Positions 8,456 to 15,622 of a stretch of 64,000 nt of DNA are shown piece by piece. The stretch covers positions 107,539 through 171,538 of the forward strand of contig NZ_QEIJ01000006.1 in NCBI RefSeq assembly GCF_003095395.1, in the 5' to 3' direction. Made by a program: the position numbers and the translations under genes. How positions within the stretch are numbered: the stretch's first letter is position 1; every line of letters begins with the position of its first letter. The notes beneath the pieces are model-generated. The model saw only the letters and a list, made by a program, of their open reading frames with translations. It made no database searches and was not told the DNA's origin. Origin of the DNA: Microbacterium sp. Gd 4-13 (lineage in GTDB: Bacteria; Actinomycetota; Actinomycetes; Actinomycetales; Microbacteriaceae).

Positions 8456-9085
8456 ATGACCGAATCGAACGACCCGGCCGGCGCTGCGACCGTCGAGTCG
8501 ACCGTGCGTCGGCGGATCGTCTGGGGATATGTGGGCGGCGCGGCGCTGATCGTCGCCGCGGTCGTGCTGGCCTGGTGGGCGATCGGCAACGGTTCGACGC
8601 CAGCTGCTCCCGCCTCGTCGACACCGTCCTCGTCGACACCGTCCTCGTCGACACCGTCCTCGTCGCCGGCGGGATCGGACGCGGCATCCTCTGCTCTGCC
8701 GTCCGGCCCGGCGTCGTCGCCCACCGGGCCGCCGGCCGATGGTGACGCACCGGGAAGCGTGGGGGCACCCGGGCCCGCGGAGAGCACCGCGCCGGTCATC
8801 GCCGCCTTCGCGGTGAGCACGACCGTGGCCGAGTGCGCCGACGACCGCTCGGCAACCGTGCCCCTCGCTTTCACCTGGACCGCCACCGGAGCCGATGAGG
8901 CATGGATCGGAGTCGGGACGACGGATGCTTCGGTCGTGCCGTCCGCCGCCGTGCCGCTCTCGTCCGACGGCTACACCGAACTTGCGTTCGCCTGTGGTGA
9001 CGAGGAGCAGCTCTACACGTTGACCGTGCGCGGGTCGGGCGGGACCACGAGCAGCTCGGTCTTGGTTACGCGGTCGCTCCTCTGA
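8456..9085 (+). CDS. Membrane-anchored extracellular Ig-like protein
   Basis: A 209-residue protein with one N-terminal membrane segment (about 23-44, VWGYVGGAALIVAAVVLAWW) preceded by Arg-Arg-Arg, so the C-terminal part lies outside the cell. Residues 48-100 are a low-complexity Ser/Pro/Thr stalk encoded by 15-bp tandem repeats. Residues about 110-209 form a beta-rich domain with two cysteines (AECAD and FACGD) and alternating hydrophobic residues, like an immunoglobulin-type fold. ATG at 8456 has GAGGAG upstream. It follows the wall-anchored peptidase with only a terminator between them. Function unknown; a surface sensor or stalk protein is possible. Confidence 0.75.
   Translation: MTESNDPAGAATVESTVRRRIVWGYVGGAALIVAAVVLAWWAIGNGSTPAAPASSTPSSSTPSSSTPSSSPAGSDAASSALPSGPASSPTGPPADGDAPGSVGAPGPAESTAPVIAAFAVSTTVAECADDRSATVPLAFTWTATGADEAWIGVGTTDASVVPSAAVPLSSDGYTELAFACGDEEQLYTLTVRGSGGTTSSSVLVTRSLL
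8613..8666 (+). repeat. 15-bp tandem repeat coding a Ser/Pro/Thr stalk
   Basis: The unit CCTCGTCGACACCGT occurs three times without change (8613-8627, 8628-8642, 8643-8657), followed by a partial fourth copy. Each unit encodes SSTPS. Identical copies suggest recent slippage and possible length variation between strains. Confidence 0.85.
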
Positions 9086-9091
9086 CCGGCG

Positions 9092-10063
9092 TCAGAGGGC
9101 GCGGAGCTTCTCGAGCAGCGGTTCGGCGATCTCGCCGACGAAGCGCTCCTGCTGCTCGTCGCCGACCTGCACGATCGCGATGTCGGTGAAGCCGGCGTCG
9201 ATGAACGGGCGCACGCTCTCGGCGAGGGCGTCGAGGTCGGGGCCGCACGCGATCGACTCCGCGACGTCTTCGGGCCGCACGAACTGGCTCGCGCCCTCGA
9301 AACCGGCCGGCGTCGGAAGATCCGAGTTCACCGCCCAGCCGCCCGCGAACCAGCGGAACTGGTCGTGGGCCCGGGCGATCGCCGCATCCTTGTCGGGGTC
9401 CCAGCTGATCGGGATCTGGCCGATCTTGCGCGACGCGGGTTCACCCGATCGTGCGTCGTCCCACGCGGAGATCAGGTCGCCGTCGGGTTCGGTCGTGATG
9501 AGGTGATCGCCGAGCGGGGCGAACTTCTCGATCGACTTCGGTCCCGAGACCGCGACGCCGATCGGCACGCCGTCGTCGGGCGCGTCCCAGATGCGAGCCG
9601 AGTCGACGCGGAAGTACTCGCCGTCGTAGGTGACGAGGTCGCCGGTGTGCAGTGCTCGGATGATCTCGATCGCCTCGACGAGCATCTCCTGTCGAGGCTG
9701 CACCGATGGCCAGCCTTCGCCGATGACGTGCTCGTTCAGGTTCTCGCCCGAACCGAGGCCGAGCGTGAAGCGGTTCTCGGAGAGGATCTGCAACGTCGCG
9801 GCCTTCTGCGCGACGACGGCGGGGTGGTAGCGCAGCGTGGGGCAGGTGACGTAGGTCATCAGCTCCACTTTCGACGTCGCATTCGCGACCGCGCCCAGCA
9901 CGGTCCACGCGTAGGGGGCGTGGCCCTGGCTCGTGAGCCACGGGGAGAAGTGGTCGCTCGACACGAGGAAGTCGAACCCGGCGTCCTCGGCCGACGCGGC
10001 GTACCGCACGAGCTCGCGAGGACCGCTCTGCTCGGTCATCAGGGTGTAGCCGAAACGGGTCAT
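9092..10063 (-). CDS. LLM-class F420-dependent oxidoreductase
   Basis: A 323-residue luciferase-like TIM-barrel enzyme. The start MTRFGYTLMTEQSGPRELVR, then FLVSSDHFSPWL, TYVTCPTLRYHPAVVAQKAA and GLGSGENLNEHVIG, is the pattern of the actinobacterial F420-dependent LLM oxidoreductases (glucose-6-phosphate dehydrogenase-like subgroup). The enzyme would use the deazaflavin F420 as hydride carrier; the substrate cannot be read from the sequence. The ATG at 10063 was preferred to an upstream start because GGGAGC lies 5-10 nt before it. The gene converges on the Ig-like protein gene with only 6 bp between stops, and stands alone. Confidence 0.9.
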   Translation of the reverse strand: MTRFGYTLMTEQSGPRELVRYAASAEDAGFDFLVSSDHFSPWLTSQGHAPYAWTVLGAVANATSKVELMTYVTCPTLRYHPAVVAQKAATLQILSENRFTLGLGSGENLNEHVIGEGWPSVQPRQEMLVEAIEIIRALHTGDLVTYDGEYFRVDSARIWDAPDDGVPIGVAVSGPKSIEKFAPLGDHLITTEPDGDLISAWDDARSGEPASRKIGQIPISWDPDKDAAIARAHDQFRWFAGGWAVNSDLPTPAGFEGASQFVRPEDVAESIACGPDLDALAESVRPFIDAGFTDIAIVQVGDEQQERFVGEIAEPLLEKLRAL

Positions 10064-10383
10064 GCTGTGCTCCCTCGTCGTCGTGCGTCGCGGAGTTCTC
10101 CCGCGCGGCACTTTCGACGATAAGCGGGGCGGCGTGACGTCATGCCGGGGTTGCCGAAGCGGGTGCGTTAGGGCATCCTGCCGGGGCTCAGAAGGGCTGG
10201 CGACCGACGATGGTCCGCGGCTTCTTCGAGCGGGCGGGGGTCGGGGCCGCGGCTCTGCGGGTCGCTCCGACGGCGGGGTCGAACCGCTCCGCGCTGGCGG
10301 GAGGGGTGGGGCGGGGGGCTGAACGTTCTGAGGGATTGTCCATCATCGAACGCTATGCGTTTCACATGTACGTGCTCACAGGT
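10064..10383. other. 320-bp spacer with only a doubtful small gene
   Basis: No protein-family match, RNA gene or clear repeat is visible here. The spacer holds the promoter region of the F420-type oxidoreductase gene on its left side and a possible 51-codon gene on the minus strand (10188-10343, listed separately). Confidence 0.5.
10188..10343 (-). CDS. Possible small basic proline-rich protein (51 aa)
   Basis: An open frame from ATG at 10343 gives a 51-residue product rich in Pro, Arg and Ala, ending KKPRTIVGRQPF. It has no Shine-Dalgarno sequence, but a TAGCGT box (plus-strand 10350-10355) lies 6 nt before the ATG, the spacing of a leaderless promoter. No family is recognised, and low-complexity coding could be fortuitous in DNA of this composition. 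Its only neighbours are the F420 oxidoreductase gene, read in the same direction, and the ABC exporter pair. Treat as a candidate. Confidence 0.4.
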   Translation of the reverse strand: MDNPSERSAPRPTPPASAERFDPAVGATRRAAAPTPARSKKPRTIVGRQPF

Positions 10384-10423
10384 TCGCGCTCGGGCCCCCG
10401 AGATGGTAGGGGCCCGAGCGCGA
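10384..10423 (-). terminator. Strong terminator hairpin after the ABC permease gene
   Basis: Perfect 15-bp inverted repeat: arms 10384-10398 (TCGCGCTCGGGCCCC) and 10409-10423, loop of 10 nt. It lies 4 bp beyond the stop codon of the minus-strand permease gene. Confidence 0.85.
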
Positions 10424-10426
10424 GCG

Positions 10427-11281
10427 TCACGCGTCGCGGCGCTTGAGCAGCACCATCGCCGTGGAGAACAGCACGACGACCCACGCGACGAGGATCAGCC
10501 CGCCGGCCCAGGGCTCGATGGTCCAGAGTCCCTCCGTGGTGGGGGCGCCCGGCGATTCGACGGGGTAGGCCGCGAGGGCGCTTCCCGCCGACGACGGCAG
10601 GATCTTCTCGAGGTTCTGCATCCACACCAGCTGGGTGAGCACGCCCACGATGTTCAGCACGATCGGGGCGGCGAGCACGAGGCCGAGCGCCACGGCGACG
10701 CTGCCCGCCGTGTTGCGGATGATCGCGCCGAGCGAGAACGCGATCAGCCCGACGAGCACGAGATAGCCGACGCCGCCGAGGATGGAGAGCCAGTACTGCG
10801 GGTCTGCGAGGTCGGTATCGAGTCCCTTGCCCGACAGCAGCGCCACGGCGACGACGATCGAGATGCCGAACGAGATCACGGCGACGACGAACGTCGCGAC
10901 GGCGAACACGAGGGCCTTCGCCAGGAGCGCGGGCGTCCGCTTCGGCACGGCCGTGAGCGTGGAACGGATCATGCCGGTGCCGTACTCGCCCGAGATGATC
11001 AGCACACCGAGCACGCTGACGACGAGCGCACCGAAGGTCGTGCTGATGGTCACCGCCTGCACGGACAGCGCCTGCGCCGAATCGCCGGTGGGCGCGGGGT
11101 CGACACTGAGCGATGAGGCGAGCAGCAGAGTGAAGCCGACCGTCAGGACGAGCAGGATCGCGTAGCACCACCAGGTCGAGCGGATGCTGCGGAATTTGAT
11201 CCACTCCGACGCCACGGCTCCGCCGAAGCTGAGGTCGCGCCCGGTGGGGGTGAACACGGGGGTGGGGGTCGAGGTGCTCAT
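10427..11281 (-). CDS. ABC-2-type transporter permease
   Basis: A 284-residue membrane protein with about six helices (for example WWCYAILLVLTVGFTLLLAS, LVVSVLGVLIISGEYGTGMI, and the last helix GGLILVAWVVVLFSTAMVLL). ISGEYGTGMIRSTLTAVPKR is the hallmark of ABC-2 permeases of the lantibiotic-immunity/bacitracin-type exporters. It starts at the ATG overlapping the stop of the ATPase gene by four bases (ATGA), so the two were one operon. The ATPase gene is frameshifted by an internal deletion, and the altered frame runs on without a stop into this permease, so normal coupled translation is probably disturbed. Substrate unknown. Confidence 0.85.
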   Translation of the reverse strand: MSTSTPTPVFTPTGRDLSFGGAVASEWIKFRSIRSTWWCYAILLVLTVGFTLLLASSLSVDPAPTGDSAQALSVQAVTISTTFGALVVSVLGVLIISGEYGTGMIRSTLTAVPKRTPALLAKALVFAVATFVVAVISFGISIVVAVALLSGKGLDTDLADPQYWLSILGGVGYLVLVGLIAFSLGAIIRNTAGSVAVALGLVLAAPIVLNIVGVLTQLVWMQNLEKILPSSAGSALAAYPVESPGAPTTEGLWTIEPWAGGLILVAWVVVLFSTAMVLLKRRDA

Positions 11282-12184
11282 CGGTTCGCCTCCGCGGTCG
11301 TGGGGGTGTCGTAGTCGGCGGTGGCGTACTCGATGCTGTCGCGAGTCAGCTCCATGTAAGCGTCCTCGAGCGAGCCGGTCAGCGGCGTGAGCTCGTAGAG
11401 CACCACACCCGCGCTCGCGGCGATCTCGCCGACGCGCTGCGCGGCGATGCCCGTGACAGACAGCAGGTCGGGTGCGGTCGCCGTCGCGGCGGCGCCTTCG
11501 CTCTCGAGGAGCGGGCCGAGCCGCGCGATCTGAGGGGTACGCACCTTGACCGACCCGCCCGAGGCGTTGGCAAGGATCTCGTTGACGGGGGCGTCGGCCA
11601 CGATCCGTCCGCGCCCGAGCACGATGATGTGGTCGGCCGTCTGGGCCATCTCGCTCATGAGGTGCGAGGACAGGAACGAACTGACGCACCCACGCCACGC
11701 CCTCGGGGTCGAGGCCGTTGACCGGTTCGTCGAGGATCAGGGTGGCAGGGTCGCCGAGCAGCGCCACGGCGAGACCGAGGCGCTGGCCCATGCCGAGCGA
11801 GAACCCGCCGACCCGCTTGCGGGCGACGGACTCGAGTCCGGTGAGGCCGATGACCTCGTCGACGCGCTTCGCGCCGATCCGGTGGGTGGCGGCGATGGCC
11901 AGCAGGTGGTTGCGTGCGCTGCGGCCGGTGTGGACCGCCTTGGCGTCGAGCAGCGCGCCGACCTGGTGAAGCGGCGCGCGGTGCTCGGCGTAGGGCTTGC
12001 CGTTCACCGTCACCGACCCGTTCGTGGGGCGGTCCAGGCCCACGATCATGCGCATCGTGGTGGACTTTCCCGCACCGTTGGGTCCGAGGAATCCGGTGAC
12101 GTGTCCCGGACGGACGGTGAAGTCGATGGTGTCGACGGCGGTCTTCGCGCCGTAGCGCTTGGTCAGGGAATGGGCTTCGATCAC
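11278..12184 (-). pseudogene. ABC transporter ATP-binding protein, frameshifted by internal deletion
   Basis: The N-terminal part (GTG at 12184) is a normal ATPase: MIEAHSLTKRYGAKTAVD, Walker A GPNGAGKST, signature FSLGMGQR, Walker B LILDEPVNGLDPEG. The frame breaks after WVRQF near 11677; the continuation FLSSHLMSEMAQTADHIIVL (with the switch His) lies in another frame and runs to the stop at 11278. Relatives have about 11 more residues between these blocks; here a single G joins them, which implies loss of 32 bp at a GTTC microhomology. The P-loop and H-loop halves are thus uncoupled and the exporter is probably inactive, unless this is an assembly error. Instead of stopping, the shifted frame fuses to the downstream permease (585 codons in all). 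Confidence 0.85.
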
Positions 12185-12254
12185 GACAGGAACTCCATGC
12201 CACCCACCGTAGCGAGGGCGATCGTCGTGTCGATACCGGGGTATCCCTAACCGG

Positions 12255-12395
12255 TTATCGGGTCAGCAGGGCCGCGGCGACCAGCAGGACGGTTCCGAGC
12301 GCGACGATCACCGCCCCGACGATGAGCCACACCGGCTGGCGGTGCGGGGGGCGGGTGGACGAGAAGCGGCGGCGAGTACGTCTTCGGGCAGACAT
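12255..12395 (-). CDS. Small single-span membrane protein (46 aa)
   Basis: A 46-residue product: a strongly basic N-terminus (MSARRRTRRRFSSTRPPHRQ) followed by one hydrophobic helix (VWLIVGAVIVALGTVLLVAA). The positive-inside rule places the basic part in the cytoplasm. There is no Shine-Dalgarno site, but TATGCT ends 6 nt before the ATG, as in leaderless genes. It lies 45 bp downstream of the DUF2207 gene on the same strand, with its own promoter. Function unknown. Confidence 0.6.
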   Translation of the reverse strand: MSARRRTRRRFSSTRPPHRQPVWLIVGAVIVALGTVLLVAAALLTR

Positions 12396-12401
12396 GCTCG
12401 A

Positions 12402-12407
12402 AGCATA
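12402..12407 (-). promoter_or_regulatory. Leaderless-type -10 box TATGCT
   Basis: On the minus strand TATGCT is followed by six bases and then the ATG of the 46-residue membrane protein, fitting transcription from the start codon. Confidence 0.45.
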
Positions 12408-12440
12408 GGGGGCGCACGTGACGCGTGTGTGACGCGGACG

Positions 12441-14276
12441 CTACCGGCCTCCGCCTCCGCCGCCCCCGGCGCCGCCGCCCGAGAACCCGCCTCCCATGGA
12501 GCCCCCGGAGAAACTGCTCCCGCCGCTGGAGTCCCACGCCGGCGCAGGCGGGCTCGCCGCCGTCCGCGACGCCGTCATCAGGGCCACCAGCTGGGCGGAG
12601 GAGAACGCCTGGGTTCCGCGGTACCAGTCGATCGACGCATCCGTCTGCTCGGCCTGCGCCGCGAGCACACCCGCCCACTCCTTCTCGATGCCCCAGATGA
12701 TCGCGTAGGGGAGGAGGCGCTCGTAGAGGTGCAGCACCTCGGCCGCCTCCGGCCCCGTGCGCTCGGCCCCTTCGGGGCTCTGGAGCATGCGGATGCGATC
12801 GGCCTCGGCCAACTGCAGGTAGTCGCGCAGGCCGATGAGATGGTCGCGGACGGGCGCGCCGAGCTCGGTGATGCGGTCGCGGGTGCGCCACATGGTGACC
12901 GTGACGATCCCGGCGAGGATCGCGACGGCGACGGCGGCCCCCGGCACCCAGCGCGGGGCGTCGCCCATCGCGGCGAACACGGCGCAGACGACGGCAACGG
13001 CGAACGCGATGAGAGCCACGGTGAAGGCCGCACCGGGCAGCCGATGCGACTGCTTCTGCGTGAAGCCGGCCGCGTGGAGTTCGCCGACGGCCGAGGCCGA
13101 GAGGCTGGTGAAACGCGACGCGATCTGCGCGTCGGCGCCCTTCAGCCGCAGACGTCGGCCGGGCTCGGGGGCGAGTCCGAACACCGCGTCGAGCGTGCGC
13201 TGGCGGGCCGGATCGTCGGGGCTCGGGGCGAGGTATTCGAGCGACACGTCGGAGGCCGCATCGTCGTGCGCGATGACGCGTGCATGACCGGTGACGGCGA
13301 GATCGACGATCGCGGCGGGCACGGCTGCGGCGGGGCGCGCGACGAGGTGTGCGGCCTGCACGACCGAGACCTCGCGCGGCGGGTCGTACTCGGCCACGAT
13401 GATGCCGCGTCCCTCCGCGTCGCGGCTGCGGCGTCGGGCGAGGAGGGCCGCGGTCGCCGCCGCGATGCTCGCCGCGATCGCGGCGACGGCCCCGGCCTGG
13501 AACGCGGGGGCCGCGTCGGTGGCGAAGTCCTGCACCGCGCTGCGCTCGACCTCGCCGGGAACGAAGGTGCCCGGCGCGAAGCCGATGGCGACCGTCACGT
13601 TCTCACGGGGCTCGAGGTCGAACGCCTGCGGGAAGAACTCCCTCGGCTCGCCCTGTGCCGTCTCGCGCTCGACGATCTCGCAGGTGTCGCTCGAGCCTTC
13701 GGCGCCGACGTAGCAGGCGGTGTTCCCCGTGAGCGCATCGGACAGCGAGGGGTCGATGACGATGTAGGCGCTGACCTCGCCGAAGGGTTGCTCCCACCCC
13801 GTGCCGTTCAGGTCCCGGTAGAACTCGTCGGCGTCGGTGTCGGCGAATGCGCGGATCGTGTCGCGCTGCGTGTACGAGATGACGTAGGTCTGCATTCCGC
13901 GCACGTAGGAGTCGTCGCCGGTCGCGACCTCGATGAAACCGCCGCGTTCGCTCACCTCGTAGGGGAGGGGCTCGCCGCCACCCGACGTCACCGAGGTGAC
14001 GGTCGTGTGCAGCGGTACGCCGTCGTCGTCGTCGGGGATCGCGCGCACGATGCCGCGGTTCTGATCACTGTCGGGGAAGCGGGCCACGAGCGTCTCGGTG
14101 ACCGAGAGCTCGGCATGCCCGTCGGCGGCGCGTGTGAGCAGCATGTCGGCATGGAACGAGTCGAACGCGAAGTCGTCGACGTCGGCCGTGGCCGCCGCGG
14201 CCGGCAGGAGAACCGCCGCGACCGCGATCAGCAGCGCGAGGACGAACCGGCCGAGGAGCGAGATGCGCGCGGTCAT
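12441..14276 (-). CDS. DUF2207 domain-containing membrane protein
   Basis: A 611-residue protein with signal peptide (about 1-32, RFVLALLIAVAAVLLPAAAA), an extracellular DUF2207 domain (about 33-250; VTETLVARFPDSDQNRGIVR is typical), a membrane helix around 258-278, and a cytoplasmic region with two further close helices (about 410-455). It ends in a Gly/Ser-rich tail (SFSGGSMGGGFSGGGAGGGG) also typical of the family. DUF2207 proteins are widespread in actinobacteria and firmicutes; their role is unknown. The 68-residue membrane protein gene lies 108 bp upstream and is read the same way. Confidence 0.9.
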   Translation of the reverse strand: MTARISLLGRFVLALLIAVAAVLLPAAAATADVDDFAFDSFHADMLLTRAADGHAELSVTETLVARFPDSDQNRGIVRAIPDDDDGVPLHTTVTSVTSGGGEPLPYEVSERGGFIEVATGDDSYVRGMQTYVISYTQRDTIRAFADTDADEFYRDLNGTGWEQPFGEVSAYIVIDPSLSDALTGNTACYVGAEGSSDTCEIVERETAQGEPREFFPQAFDLEPRENVTVAIGFAPGTFVPGEVERSAVQDFATDAAPAFQAGAVAAIAASIAAATAALLARRRSRDAEGRGIIVAEYDPPREVSVVQAAHLVARPAAAVPAAIVDLAVTGHARVIAHDDAASDVSLEYLAPSPDDPARQRTLDAVFGLAPEPGRRLRLKGADAQIASRFTSLSASAVGELHAAGFTQKQSHRLPGAAFTVALIAFAVAVVCAVFAAMGDAPRWVPGAAVAVAILAGIVTVTMWRTRDRITELGAPVRDHLIGLRDYLQLAEADRIRMLQSPEGAERTGPEAAEVLHLYERLLPYAIIWGIEKEWAGVLAAQAEQTDASIDWYRGTQAFSSAQLVALMTASRTAASPPAPAWDSSGGSSFSGGSMGGGFSGGGAGGGGGGGR

Positions 14277-14384
14277 GTCTCCGACCCTAGGCGAGGCTCG
14301 CGCGGGATCGAATCCCCACGATGCTGCGCGAGTCCACGCGCTGATGCTGCCGTTCGGTGGTGAGCGGCGCGCAGAGGTGTGGAC

Positions 14385-14591
14385 TCAGCGCCGCTTGCGC
14401 CCGCGACGCCCGCGGAGGAGCACGAAGGCGATCCCGCCGACCGCAGCCACGGCGATCAGTCCCGCGATGGCGACGAAGACATAGACGACGCCGGCGGCGC
14501 CGTCGGCGGGCGTCTCGGGCGTGCCGTCGGCGAGAGCCCCCGACAGCAGAGCGGTGAAGAGGGTGAGCGAGGTGACGAGTCCGGTGAGCAC
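14385..14591 (-). CDS. Small exported membrane protein (68 aa)
   Basis: A 68-residue protein from GTG at 14591, preceded by GGAAAGGA at good spacing. The first hydrophobic stretch (GLVTSLTLFTALLSGALA) looks like a signal or anchor helix; a short acidic external loop (DGTPETPADGAAG) leads to a second helix (VVYVFVAIAGLIAVAAVGGI) and a basic tail (RGRRGRKRR). Two membrane helices with both ends inside are therefore likely. No family is recognised. It is read in the same direction as the DUF2207 gene 108 bp downstream. Confidence 0.65.
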   Translation of the reverse strand: MLTGLVTSLTLFTALLSGALADGTPETPADGAAGVVYVFVAIAGLIAVAAVGGIAFVLLRGRRGRKRR

Positions 14592-14700
14592 GGGCGTCCT
14601 TTCCGACGGTCCAGCCAGGTTAGGCGGATGCATGGAGCAGGCCCGGAGCCTGGACGCGCAGCCGCGCACGGGGTATGCGGGCACGAGCGCCCGGGGAGGT

Positions 14701-14727
14701 TGTACGTACAGACTGGACGATCTGTAC
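14701..14727 (+). promoter_or_regulatory. GntR-type operator before the sugar-catabolism operon
   Basis: Two overlapping symmetries: the palindrome TGTACGTACA (14701-14710) and GTACAGA-N8-TCTGTAC (14706-14727). It overlaps a plausible promoter, TGGACG (14714-14719), 17 bp, TAGAGT (14737-14742). TGTACGTACA recurs before the importer genes next to the gntR gene, so the same regulator probably controls both. Confidence 0.65.
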
Positions 14728-14769
14728 TGTTCAGGTTAGAGTGACGCTGTCTCTTCGAAAGGACCCCCT

Positions 14770-15609
14770 ATGCCACTGGTCAGCGGCCTCGACGTCATCC
14801 AGGAATGCACTGCGCGCGGGCTCGTCGCGGGTGCCTTCAACACCACGAACATCGAGACGACGATGGGGATCGTCGATGCGATCGAGAAGGTCGGGGTGCC
14901 GACGTTCATCCAGGTCGCTCCGACCAACGCGGCACTCTCGGGCTTCGAGTACATCTACGACATGGTCAGCCGCCGGCTCGCCGGCACCCGCGTTCCCGTC
15001 GCACTGCACCTCGACCACGGCAAGTCCCTCGGCGCCGTCGAAGACGCCCTGGCCGCCGATTTCACGTCGATCATGATCGACGCCTCCGAGGAGCCGTACG
15101 ACGAGAACGTACGAATCTCGTCCATCGCGCGAGAGATGACCCCGAACGACCTCGCCCTCGAAGCGGAGCTCGGCAGCATCGGCGGCAAGGAAGACGACCA
15201 CGGTCCGGAGGTGGAGTTGAGCACCGACCCCTCTCAGGTCGAGGGGTTCGTCACGTCGGTACGCCCCGACATGCTCGCGGTATCCGTGGGCAACGTGCAC
15301 GGATACTCCCCGGCGGCAGCCATCGACTTCGACCTGCTCGGGCGGGTGCGCGCGGCAAGCTCGGTGCCGCTCGTGGTCCACGGCGGTTCGGGCCTCCCGC
15401 CGGAGCAGCTCGCTCGGTTGCACGAGTTCGGCGTCGTGAAGGTGAATGTCGCCAGCGACCTGCGCAACGCCATGATCCGCGCCTTCGGCGAGGCCTATGC
15501 CGCGAACCCGAAGGAGGTGTCGTTGATCCGCGTCTCCACGCAGGCGGTCTCGGCGATCTCCGACGTGGTGGAGCGACGCATCCGGATGCTGAATCCCTCC
15601 GTGGCCTGA
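14770..15609 (+). CDS. Class II fructose-bisphosphate aldolase-family ketose aldolase
   Basis: A 279-residue zinc aldolase of the FbaA/GatY/KbaY family. Seen: catalytic Asp82 and zinc ligand His83 in ALHLDHGKS, the EAELG motif (131-135), zinc ligands His177 (SVGNVHGYS) and His204 (VVHGGSG). The enzyme would split a phosphorylated ketose to dihydroxyacetone phosphate and an aldehyde. The length and the loop after EAELGSIGGKEDD fit the tagatose/other-ketose branch better than glycolytic Fba, but substrate cannot be fixed. The ATG has GAAAGGA upstream. It is the first gene of an operon with three sugar kinases, under a GntR-type operator, so it acts in catabolism of an imported sugar rather than in glycolysis. 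Confidence 0.88.
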   Translation: MPLVSGLDVIQECTARGLVAGAFNTTNIETTMGIVDAIEKVGVPTFIQVAPTNAALSGFEYIYDMVSRRLAGTRVPVALHLDHGKSLGAVEDALAADFTSIMIDASEEPYDENVRISSIAREMTPNDLALEAELGSIGGKEDDHGPEVELSTDPSQVEGFVTSVRPDMLAVSVGNVHGYSPAAAIDFDLLGRVRAASSVPLVVHGGSGLPPEQLARLHEFGVVKVNVASDLRNAMIRAFGEAYAANPKEVSLIRVSTQAVSAISDVVERRIRMLNPSVA

Positions 15610-15622
15610 GCGGTCGGGCCCC

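Noticed and set aside
8613..8666. 15-bp repeats as a CRISPR array
   Set aside because: The copies are contiguous without spacers and lie in frame inside a coding region for a Ser/Pro/Thr stalk.
5410..8886. A 1158-codon open frame on the minus strand opposite the M14 gene
   Set aside because: Its protein is Arg/Gly/Asp/Val-rich low complexity with no family motif, and the plus strand has a complete M14 enzyme with all catalytic residues. Long antisense frames are expected in DNA with this third-position GC bias.
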